Source: Lewinellaceae bacterium
GTDB taxonomy: Bacteria > Bacteroidota > Bacteroidia > Chitinophagales > Saprospiraceae
Direction of reading: 5' to 3'
NCBI GenBank assembly: GCA_016719605.1
Contig: JADJYW010000004.1
Location: 372,001-436,000 of the forward strand
DNA length: 64,000 nucleotides
The notes under the pieces are model-generated. The model was not told the DNA's origin, made no database searches, and saw only the letters and a program-made list of their open reading frames with translations. This document shows, piece after piece, positions 8,825-16,307 of this stretch. The first letter of the stretch is position 1, and each line of letters begins with the position of its first letter. The position numbers were made by a program, and so were the translations under genes.

Positions 8825-9670
8825 CAGGCTCATGTCCAGTGGTTGCGCTGAGTGGGTCAGTGCGCCGGAGGAAACGTAATCCACCCCGGTGAGGGCGTAT
8901 CGGCGTACATTGAACAGGGTGATGCCGCCCGATGCCTCCGTTTCAAACCGGCGGTCTACCGTAGCAACGGCCTCGGCGAGAATGGGGATTTCAAAATTAT
9001 CGAACATCAGGCGAGTAATTCCGCCCACTTCGAGGGCTTCGTGCACTTCCACCAGGTTGCGCACTTCGAGCGTGATGCCGAGACTGATATTTTTTTCTTT
9101 CAGGTATACCTGCGCCCGCTCAATAGCCGGACGGATACCGCCGCAGGCATCCACATGGTTGTCCTTGATCATGATCCAGTCGTACAGGCCCCAGCGGTAG
9201 TTCTCGCAACCACCGATATGAACGGCCCATTTTTCCAGAAAACGGATAAGCGGGGTAGTCTTGCGCGTATCGAGCACCTTCGCGGGCAGGTCGCCAACCT
9301 CAAACGCAAAACGGCTGGCGAGCGTGGCAATGCCGCTCATCCGCTGCATGGTGTTCAGCACAAGGCGCTCGGCCTGAAGCAGGGCGCGGGTATTGGATTC
9401 CACCTCGAAGGCTTTTTCGCCATAAAATACATCCGAGCCGTCGGGTTTGTGTACAACAAGCGAAGCCGTCGGATCCAGATGTCGAAAAATACGCTCGGCA
9501 AGTTCCACACCGGCTACCACACCGTAGTCCTTCACCTTGAGGGTGGCATGGCTGCGGTGGTCGGCAGGGATGGTGGCAAGCGACGTGTGGTCGCCATCCC
9601 GCACGTCCTCATACAGGCCGGCGATGATAAAATCGTGTATTTGCTGGTCGGATATCTGTGGTGGGCGCAT
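8810..9670 (-). CDS. nadC: Nicotinate-nucleotide pyrophosphorylase (carboxylating)
   Basis: The 286-residue enzyme converts quinolinate and PRPP to nicotinate mononucleotide, CO2 and PPi in de novo NAD synthesis. Family motifs are clear: 'LVLNTMQRMSGIATLASRF', 'DTRKTTPLIRFLEKWAV' (substrate-binding Arg and Lys), 'GGCENYRWGLYDWIMIKDNH', and 'GGITLFNVRRYALTGVDYVS' near the end. The C-terminal tail SLKVSG and the stop codon come from the dispersed 15-mer repeat. nadD, another NAD synthesis gene, lies at 31.5-32.1 kb but not in the same operon. Confidence 0.95.
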   Translation of the reverse strand: MRPPQISDQQIHDFIIAGLYEDVRDGDHTSLATIPADHRSHATLKVKDYGVVAGVELAERIFRHLDPTASLVVHKPDGSDVFYGEKAFEVESNTRALLQAERLVLNTMQRMSGIATLASRFAFEVGDLPAKVLDTRKTTPLIRFLEKWAVHIGGCENYRWGLYDWIMIKDNHVDACGGIRPAIERAQVYLKEKNISLGITLEVRNLVEVHEALEVGGITRLMFDNFEIPILAEAVATVDRRFETEASGGITLFNVRRYALTGVDYVSSGALTHSAQPLDMSLKVSG

Positions 9671-9682
9671 GTGTGTTGTTCG

Positions 9683-9818
9683 TTAGAAGGTTGTTAGAAG
9701 GTTGGAAGGTTGGAAGGTTTCTGGTTGGAAGGTTTCTGGTTGGAAGGTTAGAAGGTTTCTGGTTGGAAAAGATTCACACAACCAGAAACCTTCTAACCAG
9801 AAACCTTCTAACCTTCTT
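9683..9818. repeat. Family A 15-mer repeat array, second copy
   Basis: Degenerate direct units (AGAAGGTTGGAAGGTT, then AAGGTTTCTGGTTGG forms) fill 9683-9768. A short spacer follows, then inverted units (AACCAGAAACCTTCT) to 9818. The right end overlaps the last codons (K-E-G) and stop of the thioredoxin-like gene, while the left end begins about 13 bp upstream of the nadC start. The arms can form a long hairpin, plausibly a processing or termination structure. Confidence 0.85.
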
Positions 9819-10371
9819 TCCATTTGATATTGCACCCTCCGCTTGGCCGCTGTGTCGTGCTGGCCGGTTGGCCGGCAAGCACGGCATCCAGCGCGGCTCG
9901 AAGGTCTTCGCCGGTGGGCGGTGTCGGGTTTCGTTTGGGTCGGCTGCTGTCGAGTTGGCCCCGGTAGGCGAGTTTCAAGTCGCCGTCGAAAACATAAAAA
10001 TCGGGTGTGCAGGCTGCGTCGTAGCGGCGGGCTACGTCCTGTGTCTCATCGTACAGATACGGAAACGGGTAGCCGACCTCCTGTGCGTGGATGCGCATCC
10101 GATCCGGCCCATCCTCGGGATATGCCCCGGCATCGTTGCTGCTGATACCCACAAACGAGACCCCGCGGGCCTGGTATTCGCGGGTCAGTTGGACGATTTC
10201 GTCGTTGACGTACAGGACGTATGGACAGTGGTTGCAAAGGAACATCACTACCGTGGCCTTGGGCGATGCGATGTCCTGCAAGCGCAGTAGCCGGCCGCTT
10301 GTGGTGTCGGGCAGTTCAAAGTCCGGGGCTTGGGTGCCGATCGGAAGCATGTTGGATTCAGTGTAAGCCAT
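9808..10371 (-). CDS. Thioredoxin-like protein (AhpC/TSA-type, CNHCPY family)
   Basis: The protein is about 180 residues, counted from the second Met (MLPIGTQAPDFELPD). It has the thioredoxin/peroxiredoxin fold with the motif 'VVMFLCNHCPYVLYVNDEIV', 'VSFVGISSNDAGAYPEDGP' and the cis-Pro region 'YDAACTPDFYVFDGD'. This family is widespread in Bacteroidota and usually ends in PSxGCNIKWK, as seen here. It probably works as a thiol-disulfide oxidoreductase or peroxidase in the cytoplasm, since no signal peptide is evident. Its stop codon is contributed by the adjoining repeat. Confidence 0.85.
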   Translation of the reverse strand: MAYTESNMLPIGTQAPDFELPDTTSGRLLRLQDIASPKATVVMFLCNHCPYVLYVNDEIVQLTREYQARGVSFVGISSNDAGAYPEDGPDRMRIHAQEVGYPFPYLYDETQDVARRYDAACTPDFYVFDGDLKLAYRGQLDSSRPKRNPTPPTGEDLRAALDAVLAGQPASTTQRPSGGCNIKWKEG

Positions 10372-10400
10372 TTGAGAGCGGGTAAGGCGCAGGTTGTTTC

Positions 10401-10432
10401 AGACTTCCCAGGTTTTAAAACATGGGAAGTCT
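10401..10432. terminator. Hairpin between two minus-strand genes
   Basis: A perfect 10-bp stem, AGACTTCCCA / TGGGAAGTCT, encloses a 12-nt AT-rich loop just past the stop of the lytic transglycosylase gene. There is no clear U-tract after it, so the terminator role is inferred from stem strength and position. The AGGTTTTAAAAC loop resembles the hairpins near 24083 and 59600. Confidence 0.5.
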
Positions 10433-10447
10433 ATTGCCCGGCGGGCG

Positions 10448-11341
10448 TTATTTGGGCAGTTTGATTTCGTAGGTTTTGCCGGCTTTATTGGTCAGCTTGC
10501 TGTCCACGAGCCAGGGATTGTACAGTTTGAGCATGCGGTAAGTGGTACCGTGTTCCACGGCAAAATCGCCCCAACTCGGCACGGAGCCGGTCACTTGAAC
10601 GGTTTTGAACGTGTTGAGCGGGTCGTACAGGTGGTCTTCCGCAATGACGTATTCGTATGTTTCCGGGTTTTGCATGACTTCCTTGATGGCTACGATTCGG
10701 AAGGGGTAGCGCATGGTTTCGTCGGCGGCAAGGTTGAGGTCGTAGAACGATTTGGCGCGTTGCTTGGCCATTTCGGAGGATATGCGCCCCGGCCCGCCGT
10801 TGTAGGCGGCGGCGGCCAGCGTCCAGCTGCCGAGATTTTCCTTTTGCCTGCGCAAGTACTTGCACGCGGCACGGGTTGCTTTTTCCAGATGGTAGCGCTC
10901 GTCAATCTCGTCGTTTACCTCCAGGTTGTACTCGTCGGCAGCACTTTTCATAAACTGCCAAATGCCGCGAGCACCCGCAGGCGACACGGCATTGGACAAC
11001 ATGCTCTCGGCCACGGCCAGATATTTCAGGTCCTCGGGAACGCCCTGTTCCTTCAGGATCGGCTCAATGGTCGGAAACAGCGCATTGGCCCGTTTGATGG
11101 ACAGGATCGTGGAGGAGTGAAAGTAGACGTTGCGCAGGAGTTCTGCATCCAGGCGCTGGCGCACATCAAAGTTGCCCATCGGCAGTTTTTCGCCGCAGAA
11201 ATCGAAGTCCTTGTCCAGGTTGATGGAGCGCACGCTCTGCGGCGGAGCGGGAAATCCGTCACCTTTGAACGAAAGGAAAAAGAGACCGGCGAGACCCAGC
11301 GCAAGCATGATGTTGAGTACAATTAAAGCGCGATTTGTCAT
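10448..11341 (-). CDS. Lytic murein transglycosylase (SLT domain, MltD-like)
   Basis: The 297-residue protein has an N-terminal hydrophobic anchor or signal (ALIVLNIMLALGLAGLFFLSF), placing it in the periplasm or at the membrane. The SLT domain spans ~residues 100-230, with the catalytic Glu in 'YLAVAESMLSN', then 'SPAGARGIWQFM' and 'TLAAAAYNGGPGRI'. These enzymes cleave the MurNAc-GlcNAc bond with formation of 1,6-anhydro-MurNAc. The C-terminus (MLKLYNPWLVDSKL, GKTYEIKLPK) looks like a single LysM-like element. It lies 10 nt downstream of the DUF2480 gene on the same strand. Confidence 0.9.
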   Translation of the reverse strand: MTNRALIVLNIMLALGLAGLFFLSFKGDGFPAPPQSVRSINLDKDFDFCGEKLPMGNFDVRQRLDAELLRNVYFHSSTILSIKRANALFPTIEPILKEQGVPEDLKYLAVAESMLSNAVSPAGARGIWQFMKSAADEYNLEVNDEIDERYHLEKATRAACKYLRRQKENLGSWTLAAAAYNGGPGRISSEMAKQRAKSFYDLNLAADETMRYPFRIVAIKEVMQNPETYEYVIAEDHLYDPLNTFKTVQVTGSVPSWGDFAVEHGTTYRMLKLYNPWLVDSKLTNKAGKTYEIKLPK

Positions 11342-11351
11342 AGCTGCTGTT

Positions 11352-11900
11352 TTAGGAAACGGGTGTTGGGGCGTTGGAAAGGACGGCGCCGGTTATCGGG
11401 CGTTTGTACACCGGGACGGTGGAGCAAGGCTCGCCGAACATGATACTGACAACGACCGGCTGCAGGCGGCGGGTTATTTCCAGATAGGCCGAGGGCGGCA
11501 CGGGTTTGTCGCTGCACCCTTTGATGACTACGCGCTGACCGGCAAAATCCTCGGGATTGACGCCGGCAAGTTTTTTCAAAAAAGCAAACTCGGCGTACTG
11601 CTCGGGCAAACCCTGAAACACATCGCGGGCAAAAGGGGCGGCATGCGCGGCTACCAGCATGTAAGCCCACATCGGAATGATGGCATCCGTGGAGCAAAAC
11701 ACCGCGAGGTTCTTGCCCGTGTACTGCGCCCAATCGTGGGTACTCAGTGCCTCGCGGAAATCCTTTTCCTTGAGGATAAGATGCATGAACAGGTGCTCTT
11801 TCAAGTCGAAAGCGACGACTTCTCCCTCGGGGTAAAATGTTTCGAGGTCTATCGTCACGAGCCGGCTGTTGGCCACTCGGTTTACCAATGTTTGTTCCAT
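11352..11900 (-). CDS. DUF2480 family protein
   Basis: This 182-residue protein belongs to a Bacteroidota-specific family of unknown function (DUF2480). Recognisable segments are 'NSRLVTIDLETFYPEGE', 'DLKEHLFMHLILKEKDFRE' and 'YTGKNLAVFCSTDAIIP'. The ATG at 11900 was chosen because the sequence before it in the same frame is a shadow of scpB and the conserved part begins with MEQTLVNRVANSRL. It is soluble and has a Cys in 'VVIKGCSDKPVP' that could bind metal or an Fe-S cluster. It sits directly downstream of scpB (7 nt), suggesting co-transcription. Confidence 0.8.
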   Translation of the reverse strand: MEQTLVNRVANSRLVTIDLETFYPEGEVVAFDLKEHLFMHLILKEKDFREALSTHDWAQYTGKNLAVFCSTDAIIPMWAYMLVAAHAAPFARDVFQGLPEQYAEFAFLKKLAGVNPEDFAGQRVVIKGCSDKPVPPSAYLEITRRLQPVVVSIMFGEPCSTVPVYKRPITGAVLSNAPTPVS

Positions 11901-11907
11901 GTGCGTG

Positions 11908-12516
11908 TTATTGGCTATCGGATAGTAGTGGTGGCTGGCCAGCGGCATATTCCTCTGCCGCAGGGGCTTCGCCGATCGTGTTTTCCACTTCTTTGAAATC
12001 CTTGGGTTTGGGCAGGTCGGCGAGGGTTTTGATGCCGAGGTAGTCCATAAATTTATCGGACGTGGCATACAGCAAAGGGCGGCCCGGCCCTTCGCTGCGC
12101 CCGGCAATGAGAACAAGTTCCTTTTCCAAAAGTTTCTGGAGCGCGTAGTCGCAGTTGACCCCCCGAATAGCCTCCAGGTCGGATTTGGTGACGGGCTGTT
12201 TGTAGGCAACCAGCGCCAGGGTCTCCAGAGCGGCTTGCGACAAGCGGCGTTTGGTGGTTTGTTTCAGGTGTACCGCTACGGTATTGTGGTAGGCGCCTTT
12301 GGTCATAAACTGGTATCCGCCGGCAATATCAATCAACTCGAAGGCAAATTCCGGGGCCTGGTAGTGTACGCGTGCCTGCTCAATAGCCGTCCGAATATCT
12401 TGTTCGGGCACCTCTGCCTGAAACACCTCGGAGAGCACCGCTTGTATTTCTTCCAGGGGGATGGCTTGCGGCGACACGAAAATCAGCGCTTCAATGTGTT
12501 GTCTCAAAAAATCCAT
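11908..12516 (-). CDS. scpB: Segregation and condensation protein B
   Basis: The 202-residue ScpB subunit works with SMC and the kleisin ScpA in chromosome condensation. It consists of two winged-helix domains. Recognisable parts are 'LRQHIEALIFVSPQAIPLEEI' near the N-terminus, 'LIDIAGGYQFMTK', 'TKRRLSQAALETLALVAYKQPVTKSDLEAIRG' and 'LLEKELVLIAGRSEGPGRPLLYATS' near the end of the second domain. Length and start are normal. A -7 promoter element lies just upstream. Confidence 0.95.
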   Translation of the reverse strand: MDFLRQHIEALIFVSPQAIPLEEIQAVLSEVFQAEVPEQDIRTAIEQARVHYQAPEFAFELIDIAGGYQFMTKGAYHNTVAVHLKQTTKRRLSQAALETLALVAYKQPVTKSDLEAIRGVNCDYALQKLLEKELVLIAGRSEGPGRPLLYATSDKFMDYLGIKTLADLPKPKDFKEVENTIGEAPAAEEYAAGQPPLLSDSQ

Positions 12517-12521
12517 GGCTG

Positions 12522-12529
12522 CAAAAGTA
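12522..12529 (-). promoter_or_regulatory. Putative -7 element (TACTTTTG) before scpB
   Basis: Read on the minus strand the sequence is TACTTTTG, a perfect match to the Bacteroidota TAnnTTTG consensus. It lies only 5 nt before the scpB ATG, so the transcript would be leaderless or nearly so, unless another promoter is used. Confidence 0.4.
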
Positions 12530-12576
12530 GCGACCTTTTGGCACTTTAAACCGCATCCGGCAGCGCACAGCCCCGG

Positions 12577-13677
12577 CTAATATTTGACCGTCACGTCGTA
12601 CAGCAGCTCGTTTTCCACACCGCGTACCTCCATGATGAGGATCGGACGGCCGGTATCCCACTGAATTTTAAGCAGGCCGAAGTTGCGTTTCACAATCATA
12701 TCGCCCACGCGCATCCGGTTCAGTTCGGAGGAGGTGGAACGGATGTGGGTCAGGCCGCTGGAAGAAAAATCGTACAGCGGGTAGGGCAATCCCGCGAGAT
12801 CCAGGCGGCTGATCTCGGCCATGTGGCGGTCGCCGGAAAGGATAATCAGGTTGGCCGGCTGGGTTTTCACCAGCAACTGGAACAGGCGTTTGCGGGAGTT
12901 GGGAAAGTAGCCCCACTTTTCGTGGCCGTGCTCATTGGCAAGCACCTGGATACTCGAACCCAAAATATGGAGTTTAGCGGGGCTGTTGGTCAGCTCGCGT
13001 TCCAGCCAGGCCCATTGGGCTTCGCCCAGAATATCGCCGTCGGGGTTGGGGAAATAGCGCTGGTCGGGGCTGGGGTCGTGGGCGAGTGGGTCCCGGAAGT
13101 AGCGGGTATCGAGGAGGATCACTTTGACGAGGTTTTCTCCCTTGCCAAAGGTGTAGGACTGGTAGGCGCCCTCCTGTTTGCGCACAGGCGCCGAGTAGGG
13201 TACGTCGAGGAAGTCCAGCAGGCATTTTTTGGTGCCGCGCTTGTTGGGCAGGTTTTTGTCGCCGTCGTTGGCGCCATAGTCGTGGTCGTCGTAGATACCG
13301 ATAATGGGGGTTTTATCGCGCAGTTTTTTGTACTCCGGGTGGGTTTTCAGGCGCTTGTAGTGTGCTGCCAACGCACGCGTATTGGTTGTGTCGGCGTAGA
13401 TGATATCGCCCAGCCAAATCCAGAGATTCGGGTTGTTGGCAGCGATATCCCCCCAGATATTTTGTGGCAGATTTAGCTTGTTGCAGGAGCCAAAGGCAAT
13501 GACTTGCAGGTCTTTGGAGGTATCTATGGGCCGGGGCTGAAAGGCCTCCATGTCTACGCCTTTTTCGGACTCGTCGTCGTCCATTTCTTGAGCAAAAACA
13601 GTTGCAGGAAAAAACGCAAAAGCAAGGAAACACGCAGCGATCGCGGGAAGCGGGAAAACAAAAAGCGATTTTTTCAT
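12577..13677 (-). CDS. Alkaline phosphatase D family protein (PhoD-like)
   Basis: This is a PhoD-type metallophosphatase of about 366 residues. The ATG at 13677 was chosen because it begins a proper signal peptide (KKSLFVFPLPAIAACFLAFA...VFAQ); the upstream in-frame extension is not conserved-looking. Metal-binding motifs are visible: 'FGSCNKLNLPQNIW', 'WIWLGDIIYADTTN', 'GIYDDHDYGANDGD' and 'LIILSGDRHMAEISR'. Such enzymes hydrolyse phosphomono- or diesters using Ca and Fe. The protein should be exported to the periplasm or surface. An acidic stretch (MDDDESEKGVDME) follows the signal peptide. Confidence 0.9.
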   Translation of the reverse strand: MKKSLFVFPLPAIAACFLAFAFFPATVFAQEMDDDESEKGVDMEAFQPRPIDTSKDLQVIAFGSCNKLNLPQNIWGDIAANNPNLWIWLGDIIYADTTNTRALAAHYKRLKTHPEYKKLRDKTPIIGIYDDHDYGANDGDKNLPNKRGTKKCLLDFLDVPYSAPVRKQEGAYQSYTFGKGENLVKVILLDTRYFRDPLAHDPSPDQRYFPNPDGDILGEAQWAWLERELTNSPAKLHILGSSIQVLANEHGHEKWGYFPNSRKRLFQLLVKTQPANLIILSGDRHMAEISRLDLAGLPYPLYDFSSSGLTHIRSTSSELNRMRVGDMIVKRNFGLLKIQWDTGRPILIMEVRGVENELLYDVTVKY

Positions 13678-13923
13678 TAAAATAAAGCAGATCAGTAGTT
13701 GTTGGTCATTGGCTGCCGGAGCCACGGGTACTAACGCGGTTGTGGCAAATATCGTACTAACAAAACGCAAAGGCATCTTTTGGTCACGCCGCCGCGTCAT
13801 CACCAGCCTGTTTTTTTCCTCCAAAGGAAAATAACCGCCAAAACACCGGCTCGATAATGGCCGTTTAATTGCCCAAACGATTCGGGAATGACCACACTAC
13901 TGAACATTTTCTCAAAACTCCGA

Positions 13924-14103
13924 GAGGCTGTCTCATAAGTCCGCACCGTATTGCGCCGTTGACAGGCGAATTCATTTTTTGACAGGATAAAAAGGATTTA
14001 CAGGATTTTCGGCGACGGAGTCGCCTCATTTATCCTGTAAATCTTGTAAATCCTGTCTGAAAAAAATCAATTCCCGTCAAAGCCATGCTTTTGAGACAGC
14101 CTC
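13924..14103. mobile_element. MITE-like palindromic element, 180 bp
   Basis: Perfect 12-bp terminal inverted repeats GAGGCTGTCTCA / TGAGACAGCCTC bound the element. Inside, a second pair of long arms (GACAGGATAAAAAGGATTT... and its near complement) surrounds a central GGCGAC-GGA-GTCGCC hairpin. There is no coding capacity. The ends resemble IS terminal repeats, so this is probably a non-autonomous derivative. No clear target duplication is seen. It separates the PhoD-like gene and the PorE-like gene, which diverge. Confidence 0.75.
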
Positions 14104-14183
14104 TATTGCCCGAAAAAAGTGTCCAGTGGTGTGGGGAATAACACATCTTTAGGCCCGGATCAAATTTTATACGTTTGAAAATT

Positions 14184-16195
14184 ATGTCCACAACCCGACT
14201 CCTTCTCCTGTTCGCCGCACTCACGTTCGCCGCCTGCAACTACACCATCAAAATCAAGGACGGCAATACCGCCCACGAGCGCAAGCAGTACAGCACGGCC
14301 ATCCCCATGCTGGAAAAAGATTTTGGCCGCGCCAAAACGCGCAGCGAAAAAGGGCAACTCGCCTACCGTATCGCCGATTCCTACCGAAACACCGGCCGCG
14401 ACGAGGTCGCGCTCCAGTGGTTTGCCCTGGCGTACCAAAACAACTATGGCGCCGAGGCGCTGAAAGGGCAGGCCTATACCCTGAAAAACTGGAACGCTAC
14501 ACCGAGGCCAAAGAAGTGTTCAAAAACCTCAGTATCGAGATCGGAAGCCCATACGAGTACCGCAAGGAAATAGCCGCTTGCGATATCGCCACGGGCTGGC
14601 TCGAAATAGCCCCGGAGAGCGGCTGGACGGTGGAAACCATGCCGTTTAACAGCCCGAACAACGACTTTTCCCCGGTTTATTTCGCTGAAAGCCGCATCGT
14701 TTTCAGTAGCGATCGCGCCGCCGGCACCGGCAAGGACCCCTACAAATGGACCGGCAACAAGTTCATGGACCTGTTCGTAGCCGACCCCGACGGCGCTTCC
14801 GCCCGGCCTTTTGACCTCGGCCTGAACACTACCGGCAATGAGGGCACGCTCTGTTTCAGCCGCGATTTTACGGAGGTGTTTTTCGCCCGCTCGGTGGGGG
14901 CTTACAAAGGTGACGACCAGTTTTGCAAAATTTACACCGCCGCCCGCACCGGCGACAGTTGGTCGGCTCCCCGCCCGCTGCCTTTTCAAAAAGAAAAAAT
15001 CAACTACTTCCACCCGGCTTTGTCGCCCGACGGCAGTACCCTGTTTTTTGCTTGCAACGACCCCGAAGGCTGGGGCGGCTACGACCTGTGGTCGGCACGG
15101 CGCAACGACCTGGTCGAAAGCGGCTGGGACGAACCCAAACTGTTGGGCCGCAACATCAATACGCCCGGCAACGAAGTGTTCCCCACGTTCGGCGCCGATA
15201 CACTCTACTTTTCCTCCGACGGCCTGCCGGGTATGGGCGGGCTGGATATTTTCCGAACCTTCCGCCTCGACGGCAATGCCTGGGCCACTCCGCTCAACCT
15301 GAAACCACCCATGAACAGCGGCGCCGACGACTTCGGCCTCATCGCTACCGCGCCGGCCCCGCGCAGTACACCGCCGCAGCCCGGCGACCTGCTCCGTTCC
15401 GGCCATTTTACCTCCAACCGACCGGGCGGCCTCGGCGCCGACGATATCTACCGCTTCGAACAGCGCGTGCCCTTGCCCAAACCGCCCAAAGTGGATACCA
15501 CTCCCGTCAAACCACTGGTATTTAAAATGATCCTCGAAGGGTATGTTCTGGAAAAAATTCTGACCGATCCAACCGATCCCAACAGCCGCGTGCTGGGCCG
15601 AAAACCGCTGTCGGGCGCCGGGGTGGAAATCGCTTTTGCCGCCAAAACACAATTGGTACAGGTGGGCGACGACGGATTTTTTACCCTCGAACTCGCCGGA
15701 AATACCGACTACAGCTTCGTGGCCGGCAAGGACGGGTACTTGGCCAACAGTACCCGCTTCAGCACAAAAGGTATCCCCCGCGATCCGGCCAACCCGGTGC
15801 AGACGTACGAGGTGGAAATCGTGCTGGACAAAATTTTCCGCGACCGCGAAATCGTGCTCGAAAACATCTACTATGACTACGACAAGTGGGATATCCGCCC
15901 CGACGCCGAGCCGACGCTCAACCGTCTCGCCGACGTGCTGCGCCAAAACCCCGACATCCGCATCCAACTGGGCAGCCACACCGATTGCCGCGGCAACGAC
16001 GGCTACAACCAGGAACTGTCACAAAAACGGGCCCAAAGCGCCGTGAACTACCTCATCGGAAAGGGTATTGATACCAACCGCCTCGCCGCCATCGGATATG
16101 GCGAAACCCAGCCCGCCGCCACCTGCATTTGCAACCGCTGCACCGAGGCCGAGCACCAGGCGAACAGAAGAACGACATTCCGGATTGTGGAGTGA
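14184..16195 (+). CDS. PorE-like T9SS lipoprotein: TPR, PD40 propeller, CRD, OmpA domain (frameshifted)
   Basis: The domain order is a lipoprotein signal (LLLLFAALTFAACN), TPR-like helices (AYRIADSYRNTGRDEVALQW), a PD40/WD40-like propeller (FDLGLNTTGNEGTLCFSRD, INYFHPALSPDGSTLFFACN, NTPGNEVFPTFGADTLYFSS), a carboxypeptidase-regulatory-like domain (KPLSGAGVEIAFAAKTQ) and a C-terminal OmpA domain (ENIYYDYDKWDIRPDAEPTL, GSHTDCRGNDGYNQELSQ). This is the architecture of PorE, a peptidoglycan-binding T9SS component. A one-base loss in an A-run near 14485 breaks the frame. Restoring one A gives YTLKKLERYTEAKEVF and a continuous ~670-residue protein. It could also be another OmpA-PD40 paralogue. Confidence 0.85.
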
Positions 16196-16272
16196 GGCGC
16201 GCACACAGGGCGAACGCCGGCAGCCCCTTGATAAAATTCTGCGGCAGTAAAGCTGTGCTATGCAAACAGGGA

Positions 16273-16280
16273 TACTTTTG
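16273..16280 (+). promoter_or_regulatory. Putative -7 element (TACTTTTG) before SNF2 gene
   Basis: TACTTTTG is a perfect match to TAnnTTTG and lies 28 nt before the ATG at 16308. Its position after the upstream in-frame ATG at 16260 argues that translation starts at 16308. Confidence 0.5.
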
Positions 16281-16307
16281 CGGCGTCAAAATCCCGCCCT
16301 CCCCTGC

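Noticed and set aside
8704..8892. Open frame encoding a KVSGWKVSGWKVSG peptide
   Set aside because: It is the translation of the family A tandem repeat with no start signal and overlaps nadC on the other strand.
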